Origin: Heloderma charlesbogerti
Lineage: Eukaryota; Chordata; Lepidosauria; Squamata; Helodermatidae
Direction of reading: 5' to 3'
Length of the DNA: 64,000 nucleotides
Assembly: GCA_026122225.1 (NCBI GenBank)
Contig: JANEZZ010002240.1
Span: 248,001 to 312,000, forward strand
Below are positions 20,094 to 31,514 of the stretch, piece by piece (the stretch's first letter is position 1; each line of letters opens with the position of its first letter). The notes below the pieces were generated by a model. That model did no database searches. It was not told the DNA's origin and worked only from the letters and a program-made list of their open reading frames with translations. A program made the translations under genes and the position numbers.

Positions 20094-21172
20094 GAGGGGC
20101 TGTAGCTCAGTGGTAGAGCCCCTGCTTTGCATGCAGAAGGTCCCAGGTTCGATCCCCGCCATCTCCAGGTAGGGCTGGAAAAACTCCTGCTTAAAACTAG
20201 GGATGTATGAAAGTTCTGTCACGGATCTCGGGGAGGCCGAATGCCAGCGCATTCAGCCCCCCAAATTGGTGGTGGAACAGCCCGCCACCCCCCTGGGATG
20301 GGACTTACCTGGGGCGGATCTTCCTGGCGGCGGCGGCGGTGGCTGCGGCCGGTCTTCTGACTGGCTGCCACCACCGCCATTTCCAGGTTTAAAAAAACAC
20401 ACACACACAAAAACGTGATAGACTACGTAAAGATTTACATAGCCTATCACGGCTAGATTTTAAAAAAACCACCGTGATAGGCTACGTAAATGTTTACGTA
20501 GCCTATCACGGCTGATAACCCCCCCCAAAAAAACGCGCGTACGCAAATGGCGGCGCCCATGGGCGCCGCCATTTGTGTTCCTTATTTTGGCACGTCTTAG
20601 TCTACGTAAACATTTACGTAGACTAAGAAGGGGAAAATAAGGGGAACGCAAATAGCGTAGTGTCTACGCTATTTGCGTTCCCCTTATTTTCGCCGTCTTA
20701 GTCTACGTAAATGTTTACGTAGACTAAGACGTGCCAAAATAAGGAACGCAAATGGCGGTGCCCACGGGTGCCGCCATTTGCTCACGCACTTTTTTAAAAA
20801 AAATCAGCCGTGATAGGCTACGTAAACATTTACGTAGCCTATCACAGCTGACTGCAGGGACGCAAACGGCGGCGGCTATGGCCGCTGCCATTTGTGTCCC
20901 TGCTAGCCAGCAGCCGGATGTCCAGCTGCGGAGCACAGCCGGCCGGCCAGGATTCCGGGGGGGGGGGAGAAACAGAGCGCCTCCCCCCCGGCGAGGATTC
21001 CGGGGGGAGGGACGGAACACCTCCCCCCGCACCATCAGAATAATCCCCGAAAGGTAAGTGATTTTCGTACATCCCTACTTAAAACTCTGGAGAGCCACTG
21101 TCAGTCAGTGTTGACAATACTGAACTGGATGGACCAATGGTCTGGCTCAGTATAAGGCAATTTCCCTATGTA
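20094..21172 (+). mobile_element. tRNA-Ala-derived SINE split by element C
   Basis: The head 20096-20166 folds like tRNA-Ala(TGC): A box TAGCTCAGTGG, anticodon loop CTTTGCATG, B box GGTTCGATCCC. The body continues to 20197 and resumes at 21078 after element C. It ends with the CR1-like tail CTGGATGGACCAATGGTCTG and CCCTATGT. The SINE sequence is continuous across the CTTAAAAC duplication. Confidence 0.9.
20198..21077 (+). mobile_element. Element C: multi-palindrome hAT-type MITE (most complete)
   Basis: TAGGGATG...CATCCCTA with a perfect CTTAAAAC duplication (20190-20197, 21078-21085). The central palindrome (about 20535-20790) has arms of about 120 bp. Each arm carries GCAAATGGCGGCGCC-type pairs, then GTCTACGTAAACATTTACGT-type pairs, around a core with GCAAATAGCGTAG mirrored. 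TGATAGGCTACGTAAA palindromes lie at 20416-20449, 20475-20508 and 20811-20844. Outward splice donors are at 20303-20310 (minus) and 21052-21059 (plus). A GC-rich tandem repeat occupies 20948-21040. No transposase. Confidence 0.9.
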
Positions 21173-21710
21173 ATTTCACCCTCAGAGGTGATGACAGTGA
21201 CCATGAAAACTGCAGCATTTCTGGCGAAGACACTGGGAGAGTCAATCTTGGAAGGAGTAAGTCGTGCTGTGGGTAAGTTTTCCTCTGTAACTTTTGTGCA
21301 AAGACAAATCTCGAAGCCCAGCTGTTGGGAAAACACTTCTCTTGCAGATCTTATTCATCCCTGAATTCCGACGCATTCTCCAACAAAGCCTGCAGATGGA
21401 TCAGCTATCTTGGTGCAATCAGCTACAAAGGACCCGGTATATAAATACATATCCTTTTTATAATTTGTAACTAGATATAGAAACATTTCATTTTAAATAG
21501 TTCAGGGAAAATGAAGCATTTCAACTTTTTTATTTTTATTTTTAAAGATTGCTATAAGAATTTGCAAGCTGTTTAGTTTCCTTAAATCTCAAGGTTCTCT
21601 TTAGATTTACAGTTCCCCCTTTAAAAAGCCCTTAAAAGAAACAAAATTCATTTCAGCATATAACAAGCTAGACTAAATGTGATGAATTAATTAGCACCAC
21701 TTTCTATACA
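21173..21710. other. No recognisable feature
   Basis: Unique-looking sequence. The open frame at 21137-21364 begins inside the SINE tail and shows no domain. Confidence 0.4.
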
Positions 21711-21840
21711 GCAGCAGTGGGGAATCTGCAGCCCTTCAGATGTTCATGGACTCAAACTCCCATCAGCCCTAGCCAGCATGGACAATGGTTGAGGATGTGT
21801 TTAAACAACACTTGGAAGGCTACAGGTTCCCAAACCCTGA
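21711..21840. mobile_element. Decayed foldback MITE (CAGCCTTCC family)
   Basis: It has CAGTGGGGAATCTGCAGCCC and CTCAAACTCCCATCAGCCC, then a poor right half (AGGTTCCCAAACCCTG). Assigned by similarity to 10632-10763. Confidence 0.5.
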
Positions 21841-21883
21841 TTTACATCATCATAATATTTCCAAGCACATGCATAATCAATAT

Positions 21884-22335
21884 TAGGAATGGTGTGGGTG
21901 CCCGATTCTGTCCAGGAATCCCACACCCTCAAGCCCCATTCACTAAGCCCCTGCCCATGCTCATCCCCTGCTCACGCTCAGCGAGCAGCCCGCACTCATC
22001 CCAGTGGCCTCATCGAGCTCTGTGGTTGCCAGTTTTTTGAAAAATAAAATGGTGATCGCAAACATTTGCATCTTTATGAAAATGTGCATTTGCATTCGCA
22101 AAATGCACATTTTCCGATATGCAAATATGCGCATTCGCAAATATGTGCATTTTTCAATTGCCATTTTATTTTTCAAAAAATGGCAACTGTGGAGCTTGAC
22201 GAGGCCACTGGGGTGCGTGCAGGCTGCTTGCTGAGCATGGGAGGGACTCAAGCGTGGTCTGGGAACCAGTGAGTGGGGTCAGGGGTTGGGTGGGTGCCTG
22301 GAGAACCCAGATGGGGGTGGGTTTGCACATCCCTA
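21884..22335. mobile_element. TAGGGATG-type foldback hAT with AT-rich hairpin
   Basis: Ends TAGGAATG and CATCCCTA; flanks ATCAATAT and ATCAACAG match at 6/8. Long inverted arms (about 21975-22050 and 22158-22236) contain GCCAGTTTTTTGAAAAATAA mirrored by TTATTTTTCAAAAAATGGC. The loop is made of ATTTGCAT / ATGCGCATTCGCAAAT motifs. Non-coding. Confidence 0.75.
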
Positions 22336-23283
22336 ATCAACAGTGGTATCAGGGTAGGTCCTTAGGGCGGAGACACACTGCCCACCTGGCAGTACATTGA
22401 ATGTCCGTATTCATGAGGAGGAAGCATGCTCTGGATCAGGGCCCTAATGACAAGCCAGGAGGGAGTAGGGCAACACCATCCCTTATAAAGCTGCTGAGTT
22501 GGAGTCTAGCCATTGCTGAAGCAACATCTCTCTTAGTGTGTTCTCTGCTGGACAGCTCACCTGACCTTACTGATCCTTGAAGCGTAGAACTGCTCTCGGT
22601 AAGGCAGGAATTGACCTTTATGGCAGAGATGGCAGGCAGGAACAGAACAGCCCAGGGAGCTTGGGGCTGGCTGGTTTTAGGAGGAAGTCTGAGATAACTT
22701 GACCTAGTTCTTTTTTAATGCCCACACTGGATTCATTCTCCACAGGGAGCCATGCATCCTACTTTGCAGAAGACGGTCCTCTATTTCAAGGGCTCTCTGT
22801 CTCATTTGTATCTAATTTTGATATAATTCCATTTATGATATTCATACAACACAAAAAACTATCATGGCATTTTTCTTCTAAATTTACATACTTAAATTAG
22901 TACATGCCAATAAATAAATAAAAAAACCAAGATAAACTAAAATAAAGGAGAGAGATAATCCTCCGGAAAAAAAAAAATCTAACACTTTTATCAAATATAA
23001 CAATATGTAGATTCCTGATGCAATTGTTACGCTTCTCCTTGTGCAAGAGGCTGCACAAGGAGAAGTACATCTTTGGATTTAGTTTCACTTTTCTCACACA
23101 ACGCTGTAGCAAAAGATGTAATACAAATGTATTCCGCACGTGGAAGGAAAGCTTTGGACTCAAACCACTGTTTATGACATATGCATGCAAGTAGCTAGCT
23201 AGGAGTGTTCTTCGGAATCTGAAAAAGGGTACATACCAGTGTAAGTATATTCTGACTATTTTGAGCCTATGCAAGTTTAGTTA
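22336..23283. other. No gene; one strong short hairpin
   Basis: 23032-23065 holds CTTCTCCTTGTGCA and its exact inverse with a 6-nt loop. The open frame at 22897-23274 (minus) reads through it and has no domain. Confidence 0.45.
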
Positions 23284-24534
23284 GGATAAGGGTGTGCACC
23301 AACCACAAAATTCAGTTCACAATTCAGAAATGAGCCCAACTTGTCTTGGATCAATTTGGAGGCTGCCTACTTTGACCTGGGTCTGAATGTGAATCTCAGT
23401 TTGGAGGAAATCTGAATCTTCATGTCTCCCATTGACTACTATGGGAAATCAACACATGGTCTTTGTTTTGTTCACCCAAACTGGATGTTGTTTATAAGTC
23501 TAGTAACCCCTTATGGAGGGATCATGTTTGCCAAATTTCAGACAAATAGGTGCAGGGGTTTTTGTGGTATGCACTTTTAAATTTTGATTTTTAAATCTTT
23601 TTTTTTAAGGGAACTGCCGATATTTTAAAAAATGTATTGGCAGTATTGGATGGAATCTGCAGGTAATGTCGCTCCTTCTGAGGGGATCAAGCCTAAAAGG
23701 TGAACAGCCTTTTCACGTTTAAGGTGAACAATTACAGGGAGCTTTGTGCAAGAGCAGCCTTTACAATTTGAAGGTTTACAAAAAAAGGACATGTTTATCC
23801 CCCTTCATTGTTCTGTGGGGAATTATTCTTATCAGAGATGGTCCTAGTGAATAAACCTGCAAAATTTCAGAAGGATGGGTTCAGGGGCTAGGGAGTAATG
23901 ATGAATGACAAACAGCTGAAGACTCATTTGTTTTTTGGTCAGTTGGCTCCAAAGTCTTGCCTCTGCTAACCCACAACTACCCAGTGACAGACCAAGTGGA
24001 AAAGAATGTAGTGTGGAAGGAGTTCAACAAGGCTTACTTTTTTGTTATTGTTCTTAAGACTGTAGTCTTTTTGTTGTTTTTCTAAAGTAAGGCAATAGTG
24101 TGTTTTAAATTAAACACAATAATCTCATTTTTCTTGACACAGGAATGTAGCATGTGTAATTACAGAACAGATTTGCCTTTGCCTTCTCCTGCCTATTCTG
24201 CAGCATGAATAAAAGAGTGATCTGTAAGCTTGGAACATTATGCCTTTTGTTATACAGTCTTTCTGAATTATTTCAGTCACTTGCACTTTGCAACTGAAGG
24301 CATGTTGGCTTGAATGGAAATAAAGTTGTCCCTGCTTACGCCCTATTGAAATCAATGGGACAAGTTAGTCTCCAGTTGCTTAAGCTCCGCTGATCTGAAT
24401 AGACAAGGGCAACTAATGTTTGTTAGATCACAGCCAATGCTTTCAACACAGAAGGACTAATATGAAGCATGAGCTTTTTGTGACAATCATGATAATATCC
24501 TTCTACCTTTTGCTTCCCCTTCATACGTTCTGTT
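23284..24534. other. Possible old hAT-like sequence, otherwise unassigned
   Basis: 23290 begins AAGGGTGTGCACC, a common start for squamate hAT remnants. The following 600 bp has that texture, but I find no matching right end. From about 23950 nothing is recognised. Confidence 0.25.
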
Positions 24535-24845
24535 GGTTATAACCTTGGAAGCTTTAAATGGCTTGGAGCCAGTAATTTAAAGGACGATCTGCACCTAAGT
24601 GTATAGGTCTGGAAGAATGCTCATGCATTCTTCAAGAAGTGGTGACGCAAGAGACAGGGCCTTTTTGGTGGTGGCCCTGTCATTGTGCATCTGTAGAGAA
24701 GGTTTTTTTACTGTTGGTATTGAATGTTTTGTTTTATATTAATGGTATTTTTTTGGTAATTATTAATTTTAAAAATTTTGTAAGCTGCCTTGAGGAGGCT
24801 CTCTGCCCAGAAATGAGATATATAAATTTCTAAAATAATAAAATT
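24535..24845 (+). repeat. L2-like LINE 3' end
   Basis: It shows TTTAAATGGCTTGGAGCC, AGACAGGGCCTTTTTGGTGG, TTGTAAGCTGCCTTGAGGAG and AATAAAA. It corresponds to NGLGP and RAFxVVA blocks of L2 ORF2 and then the 3' UTR. Confidence 0.7.
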
Positions 24846-26112
24846 TTAGTGGCTTCATGGCAGAGGCAAGATTTGAACTGTGGACTTTCTGCCTTATAGC
24901 CCAGCCTCATAGGATGCAATCCTATTGGCTTGCTGCCTGGTAGAAGGAAGCCTCCAATCTTGAAGGCTTCTGAGTATCCAGTGCCCTGCTGGGCTCCTGC
25001 TAGAGGGGCAGAAGGAGCGGCAGAGGTGATTTTCACCTCTCCATACTCCTTTTCCCCTAGACAGGCCTCTGAGCCTCCCTAGAGGATGCATGCTGCTGGG
25101 GGTGAGGCTGAAGAGGCCAGACCCAGCCCTACCATCAGGCAGAGTGAAGCACTCGCCTCAGGCAGCAGATACTGAGGGGTGGGGAATGGCAGTGAGGTGT
25201 TGGAGGACAGAGCTGTGTATGCTATTCAGCCTGCCCTGTGTCCCCTAAGCTAGCATGCTGCCCTCAGGATGCTATCGATTGCCAGTGTTGGAAGTAAGAT
25301 TCAACTGTGAATCCAGTCCAGTTGGCTTCTGTACACAGGATGGGGGACACCATCTTGTGTTTTGCTTCAGGCAGCAAAATATCTTGGGCCAGTCTTGGAA
25401 GAGGCCATAGGATTTTTTGTATCCTGGCATCTCGTCTCCCCTTCCTGCCCATGAAAACAGTCCTTTTTTGACCTCTACAAGGTCATCCAAGGATGCTTTT
25501 GTGATCTCAGAAAGCAGGCGCTACAGTTCTTTCCACAGTGGCTAAGAGGTAGAGGGAATGAATATTTACATCCTCCTCCTGAAGGTGCAGCAGTGTCTAC
25601 AGCTTCAGGAGGGGCACGCCTAAAAATCCTATTGTCTGTGGGACGTTCTCCATGGACCAAAGGATTATGCCCTTAGAGTATTTTCCATAGATCTCAGTGG
25701 AGCTTGCACAGAAGAAATACCCAGTGGATTGCACCAATTTTGCACAGGATAGGAATTTCCACAATGATGAACTAAGGTCGCCCTTTTATAAAGCCTTAGC
25801 ATCCGCTGGAATCTGAAAATATTTATTTTCTTTTTAAAACTGAGCTTCAGAGCGCAATCCTATAGGCCCCCAGACCAGGATCTCTCCTTCCTAGACCAGT
25901 GACAGAACTCAGAGGAGGAGATCGCAATATGGATCTCCCCCCCCCCACGCCCCTCACAGCTGCTGCAGGAAGGCTGGGCTTCCTTTCCTGAGGTTGGAAC
26001 TCCAGCCACAGGAAGGAAGGATATGAGTTTTGCAGGCAGGCCAGTGGGTGAGGAGGGGGGAGGCCATGGATCCCCTGAATCCAGTGACCTCTCAGCTCCA
26101 CCCTCAGCAGGG
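24846..26112. other. No gene; fragments of short repeats
   Basis: 24845-24920 resembles a reverse CORE-SINE piece (GGCAGAGGCAAGATTTGAAC). CGCAATCCTATAGG at 25853 pairs with CCATAGGATTGC at 26849, so an old foldback may span the next entry. The rest is unassigned. Confidence 0.35.
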
Positions 26113-26671
26113 TGATGTCAGTCAGGGTTGGATCGGAGCCCATAGAGCCCCAAAGCAGTTCTGATTCTGAGGAAGAGACAGAAACCGTGGGAGAGGAACC
26201 TGAATGCTGGTCAGAGGCACTGCTGGAGGGAGAGCCCTTCCCTCCTCACATTCCTGAGAGTGGTAGCGACCCTGGCAGGCAGGGGGAGGGACAACTGGAG
26301 CTTTGGGACACTAGGTGCCGGCATAGGGACAAGCGGGAGATGGAGGGCACAGAGAGGAGGTGCTCAGCCCGCTTGGCATGACATCAACAGCTGCGCCCCG
26401 ATGCCCCATGGGAAAGGGGTGGACTTTCGCCTCCTAGCCCTTAAGTTCAGAGGCTTCCCACTTTTACCCTCCAAATGGAGATCAACTGATTCACTAAGGC
26501 TAGAAACCTCTAGTAGGCAGCTCTCTTAAGTTTCCCTCATCAGACTCACTCACTTAGCATCTGTAAGCATCATTAGGTTGAATGGAAATAAAGTCTTGGA
26601 AAAGAGCCCTGTCGTCTGCGTGTTGATTCTGGCTACTTGAGGATTTCTGAGGGCAGAAAGGGCACTCCTGA
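26113..26671 (+). other. LTR-like or retroelement fragment, unclassified
   Basis: An acidic open frame (26112-26381) with SSDSEEETE ends in RRCSARLA. About 210 bp later comes AATAAAG, and the block ends near GGGCACTCCTGACA. The acidic frame plus poly(A) signal resembles LTR-retrotransposon ends in reptiles, but I see no second LTR or coding domain. Confidence 0.25.
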
Positions 26672-27670
26672 CAGGTGAGTAAATTAGATGGGCTCTGAGG
26701 GAAATTTAACAGAAAAATGCTCATACAGAGAATGGAGAAACAAAAAAAGAACCTCCGTCGCCCCTCCCAGCCTGGCAGCAAGAGCCCAGCAGGGCTTTGG
26801 ATGGGTGGAGTTTTCCAAGATCAGAGTCCTCCATCGTTTGGGTTAGAAGGCCATAGGATTGCTCTCCTAAACAGCATCTTCTCCCAATTTTTCCGGTTGC
26901 GAGATTTTAAAATTAATCTTCTCTCAATAGTATGAATGAGGAACATCCCTCTGGCATGATATACAACGTAACAGAATGATCTTTAAAGTTTTCCCTTTTC
27001 ATGTATGGGGGAAGGAACGTGCTGGCCAATTCCTTTGATACTTTTGGCATAAATATTTCAAAAGTTCCTTAAAAAAATGAAAACAAAAGAAATCCCAAAT
27101 CTTAGGTTTATACGATTACTAGATTACATTTTTTTTTAAAAAAAAAACAAGTTCTGGCTGTGTGTAATCCTGGAACAAAAGGAGATCTGATGTAATTTGA
27201 ATTACATCTGAACACTGAGCAGGCCTTCTATGCAGTCTGCTTAGTTTAGCTCTTGGGTAGGTTAGTTAGAAGGACACAACAACCTTTGCATGTTCTGCAA
27301 GGTGCAGAATCCGTGTTTTAATTATTCATTGCATGGATGAGTTTGGGGAGATTAATGCTCATCACAGCAACTTGTCACTAAACTGTGTAGGCAAAATTTA
27401 TTGCTACCTCACCGCTGTTCCATTCAGTCACGTGCACGCACATGCAAAGCCACCCCAATGACAAATCATAGATAGATGGTCAATCAAAGTATGTATAAAC
27501 AGAAACCATATATATCATTGGAATACACAACACATCCCATTACACAACAGAACACTCCCACATAGCAATAAACCAGGAATAATGTGATTGAACGCAATCC
27601 AGGGAATGGTAAGGATTCACAAGGGCCACAAAGATAATCAAAACCAATGATGTTATATGACTGCAAAACA
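26672..27670. other. No recognisable feature
   Basis: Unique-looking sequence. A/T runs near 27130-27150. Confidence 0.4.
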
Positions 27671-27755
27671 CACTCTTTCTCACACTCTTACATACACACT
27701 CACCCACACATTCTCACACAGTCACCACTCACTCTCTCACACCACTCATTCATTA
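27671..27755. repeat. Low-complexity CACAC/ACTC-rich tract
   Basis: Irregular runs of CACACTC, ACACACTCAC and TCTCACACC. Confidence 0.8.
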
Positions 27756-27922
27756 TAGAAGCACAACTACTATTCAAATATCAGTACACCTCACCATAGC
27801 GGGGAGGGCAGTGATCAGGTCACCTGGGTGCCTACTCAGTCTACTCTAAGTCAGCCCCAATTCTCCCTTCTTAATGCTCTTTATCTTTCAGCAAGACAGC
27901 CCTTCAAATAAAGGATGCCTTC

Positions 27923-28204
27923 TAGAGATGTATGAGAATTTCATTTCAGTTTGCAAATCACTTAAAAATGTCCCGTTTGCAACCCTGAATATGAACGTGA
28001 ACGCACGTTCCCCAAAAATGTTTGCAAATTCCAGAACTTGCGTTCACAAAATCTGTACTTGGTATTGTACAACTTCCTCAAAATGCACAACTTTTCCCAT
28101 TCAAACAAACTGAAAAACAGGTTGCAAATGAGAATGGGAACAGGCTGAACTGAGCACTGCAGTAGAGTTCAGAGAATTTCAGCAAGCTGGTTCTCCCATC
28201 CCTA
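27923..28204. mobile_element. TAGGGATG-type short hAT remnant
   Basis: Ends TAGAGATG and CATCCCTA. The flank ATGCCTTC is matched by TTGCCTTC two bases beyond the right end. The insertion splits a copy of repeat R1: CCCTTCAAATAAAGGATG on the left and CAAACAGGCCTGTCCTCTG on the right. Interior AT-rich, with AAATGTCCCG and GAACGTGAACGCACG motifs. Confidence 0.6.
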
Positions 28205-28448
28205 AATTGCCTTCAAACAGGCCTGTCCTCTGTAAGGTAGGACACATGGCCAACCTATGCAGTGTCAGAGGTTGCACACTCCTATTCCCTTCTGACCAGG
28301 GTTCTGAGGCCTGAGCATGTACAGTCAAAGGTAATGCGATTGCCTGGGTTAAGCTCCAAAGGCCCTGGCAAAAACTTAATGGGCAGTACAGACGGGGGCT
28401 TGAACCAGGGGGCTCCCTGGCCAATGCTCTGCCGCCCCATGCACCAAG

Positions 28449-28913
28449 TAGGGATGATGCGGGAATCCAGCTGGGGCTCAAAACCTGTCGAGACATTGGA
28501 GACTCGATCCCCTAGGTGCCAGTCTGTGAATCTTTCCCCCCGCTTGCCCAGCTTGGCACGCACCAAGCCGGGCAAGCATGTGGCTGCCCACTTCTTTGCT
28601 GAGCTGAGCTTTATTTTACAGAAAAACGGTGGCTCCTCCTTGTTTGCAAAAGTCAATTTGTCAAAATGGCAGCCGTAAAAGGGCCATTTATGCAAGGTTA
28701 CAGGTGTAAATGGCCACTTTATGGCTGCCACTTGCGCAAATGGACATTTACAAACAAGGCCGAGCTGCTGTTTCCCTGCAAAATGGCAGCTTGGTGAGGA
28801 AGCGGGAACTTGCAGACCACCCAGCAGCTTGCGAGGCACAACAAACAGGGGTGGGCGGCATGGGTCTGGCAAGTGGCATGCGACCTGGACCGCAGTGAGT
28901 TTGTCCATCCCTA
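28449..28913. mobile_element. TAGGGATG-type foldback hAT
   Basis: Ends TAGGGATG and CATCCCTA; flanks GCACCAAG and GTACCAAG match at 7/8. A central inverted repeat has AAATGGCAGCCGTAAAAGGG against TGGCCACTTTATGGCTGCCA, nested in wider arms (about 28600-28800). Same ends as elements A-F but a different interior. Confidence 0.8.
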
Positions 28914-28921
28914 GTACCAAG

Positions 28922-29162
28922 CAACTCAAGGCTCCAATGAGAAGGCTTAAACAGTGATATGACCTTCCCAGGATCCAGCATAGCTCCACTTACCCAGGAA
29001 TCCAGCTGGTTTCCCAAGGCTTGGCCTGGCCATAAGGTTTTTTTTCTGGTCAGACCTACCTAAGTCCTTGCCTGTGCAACAACTAGAGCCTCTCCTTTTC
29101 CATAAAGCTCTCCAGATGTTTCCCAAGCTCTCCAGAAGTTTTTCAAGCACCTGTCTGCCCCT
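28922..29162. other. No recognisable feature
   Basis: Short unassigned stretch. Confidence 0.4.
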
Positions 29163-29490
29163 GCAGTTTTGGCTCCAGGATTCTGAAAGCCTTTAGGCAA
29201 GATACCCTCAACAGGCCCCGTCCCTTAGTGAGTCTACCTTTTCACTGCACTTGTTAACAAATGCTATTCCTTCTCATGGTCATTACCACTTGCTTGCTTG
29301 AAAGACAGGTTGGAGGTGGCATCTACTGCTCCTCCTCCTCACCCCCATTTTCTGGGCCAGAGCAGGAGGCAGGTGTACCAGCAGGTTGCAATAGTGAAGA
29401 GGAGAAACTCCAGGGAGCTCCTGCCAGTGGACTCCTTTTGGACAGTGGGCCCTCGGCAGGTGTCCAACCATGCCTACCTTTGATGCCAGC
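29163..29490 (+). repeat. Unclassified dispersed repeat R2, copy 1
   Basis: It aligns in the same orientation with 40062-40412 along its whole length. Shared blocks are TTAGGCAAGATACCCT/TTGGGCAAGACACCCT, TTGCTTGAAAGACAGG, GGCATCTACTG, CCAGCAGGTTGCAATAGTGA and GTCCAACCATGCCTACC. Family unknown; no terminal repeats seen. Confidence 0.7.
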
Positions 29491-31514
29491 TCACCCATCC
29501 TGCTTGGCTGATCACTTGGTTGATCACTTCCCCAATAGCTCCAGCTGCCTGCCTATAGCTCTCTAACCCCCCTGCTAGACCTGCCCAGCATTTTAGCCCT
29601 GAGTCCCCATCCCATCTGATCAGTCAGTGTGTGTTGATGAAAAGTTTGAATGTTTGGATCTTTGTTTGCACTTTTATTACCCCGATTTTACAACAAAGCC
29701 CTGGCAGATCTGTTTTATCTTACTTATATTTTTTTATCTGATCAGAATCCCCATGTAACAGCAAAAGTAGCCAGTTTTTGTGCAGCTGCTATCACTTGCC
29801 GGAGGGTGTCGACAAAATATTATTTTAACATTTTTTTAACATTGTAATGATTTTTTTATATTGGGATTGTATGTTTTTAATCATGTTGTCTTGTGTTTAT
29901 GTGGTCTGACAGCACGCGTTTTGCATGATTGTTATTATTTATGCGCTGGTCTTGGACCAAAATAAAAATATTCAAAGATGAAATGTTTCAGCCCTAACAC
30001 AAACCAGAGTAACCAAGGGCTACTATTCATAGTTCATTTCCCTACTCAGCTTTGGAAAACAGGCAAATGCTGGCCTCAGCCTTGTGTCTTCATGCATAGA
30101 GATGGCCAGATTTGAGTATGAAACATCCATCCTACAAAATTTACTTTCAATTGATCTCATATTCACATCTGACAGTACAAAGCACTGAGTTTGTGATCAT
30201 TTTTAGACCACTTTCCCACTATCCAAAATGAAGAAATAAAGAAGAAGACAGAAGCAGCCATTAAAAACCAGCTATGCCTGCTGAAGTGTTCTAGAAGAGA
30301 TTGCAGTGGTTCACCTAATGGTACATTCTTCAAATCACTGATCCCAGAGTAGCCTGATTCAAGTAAAACACATTTGCTTTCAGAGAATGATGTTGCAGTT
30401 GGTTTTAAAACATCATCTTCTCCATGCACATCCAGAATACTAGGAGAAGGCAATCCACAAGGTGTTTGGCTAGAGAAAAACTTGGGCATTCTAATCCAGC
30501 CCTGTGGCAAGTTTGCACTTGCGCTTTTAAAAAATAAGGGCATGTTGAAGAGAACTCATGTACTAATGGGTTCATTTTCAGGAAGTCACAGATGTTATTT
30601 AGATACTAATTATCACCCAATTAAAAGGCTAAGGCCACAAATGTCCTCCATTAATGGAGACAAGGAAATATACAGTTATTAAAAGTTAAAATTAATAGCT
30701 CAAACTATCCAAAGACTAAGAGAGCGAAGTTCTCAAAAAACAAATTAAGATCCTTTTCAGACACTTACAGGGCAATGCTATGGGGGGAAAGGGGGGAGGG
30801 AGGAACAGAGGCAGGAGAGCTGCCAAATCCAACGCTCTGTTGGGATTGTGCCAGCAAGGCAGAAAGTGGAGGCAGTGGGATGCAGCTGTAGAGAAAATAG
30901 GTATGCCAACTCAAGGGCTGGTGTACATTTCCCCCTATTCCAGAGGTGTGTTGGAAGAACAGGAGGGCTTTGGAAACAGTGGATTGAAACCTCCCTTGGC
31001 AGTTCCACAGCTCACCTCCCTTCTGTTTCCTCCACCATCACAGCAGTGTTATCATTGCAGGAAGAGGACTGGGCCTTTCTGTGGCCAGTGGGAGGGAGGC
31101 TTCCAAGGGTGGACTTCCCTCCCCTCCTGTAGAGAGGGAGAACTGCAAAATCCTAGGATCCCTGAGACACCCTGCCAGGGACCAGAGGATTGTGCACTTA
31201 GTATTATCCTTGTCATGGTCAATTCACTGCCAGTAGCTCATGATCTTGTGCCCACATAAGACGTGGAAAGAAGATTGCAGCAAGGTGGGTTTTAGAAAAT
31301 TGTGGATTCCAGTGTTGGAGGTTCAGGGAGCACAGGCTTTGGAAAATGGTAGAAAACACAAAAGAAAATAAACATTTAAAAAAACCAAGTCAGATGAAAT
31401 GGTATGGCATTGCTGAATGGCACGGCATTGTTGATCAATTCTGTTTGGAACCGACTACATAATAACACTCATGTGAAGTGTTTCATGGGCTTCATATCCT
31501 TTGCCTCCAGAACG
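29491..31514. other. No recognisable gene or repeat
   Basis: Frames at 29261-29566, 30374-30682 and 30780-31259 lack domains. GGGCAATGCTAT at 30770 and GAGGATTGTGCACTTAG near 31190 might bound a decayed foldback. Otherwise unique-looking. Confidence 0.35.

Noticed and set aside
20096..20166. Functional tRNA-Ala gene
   Set aside because: It folds like a tRNA but is continuous with a SINE body and tail, and equal copies occur elsewhere in the window.
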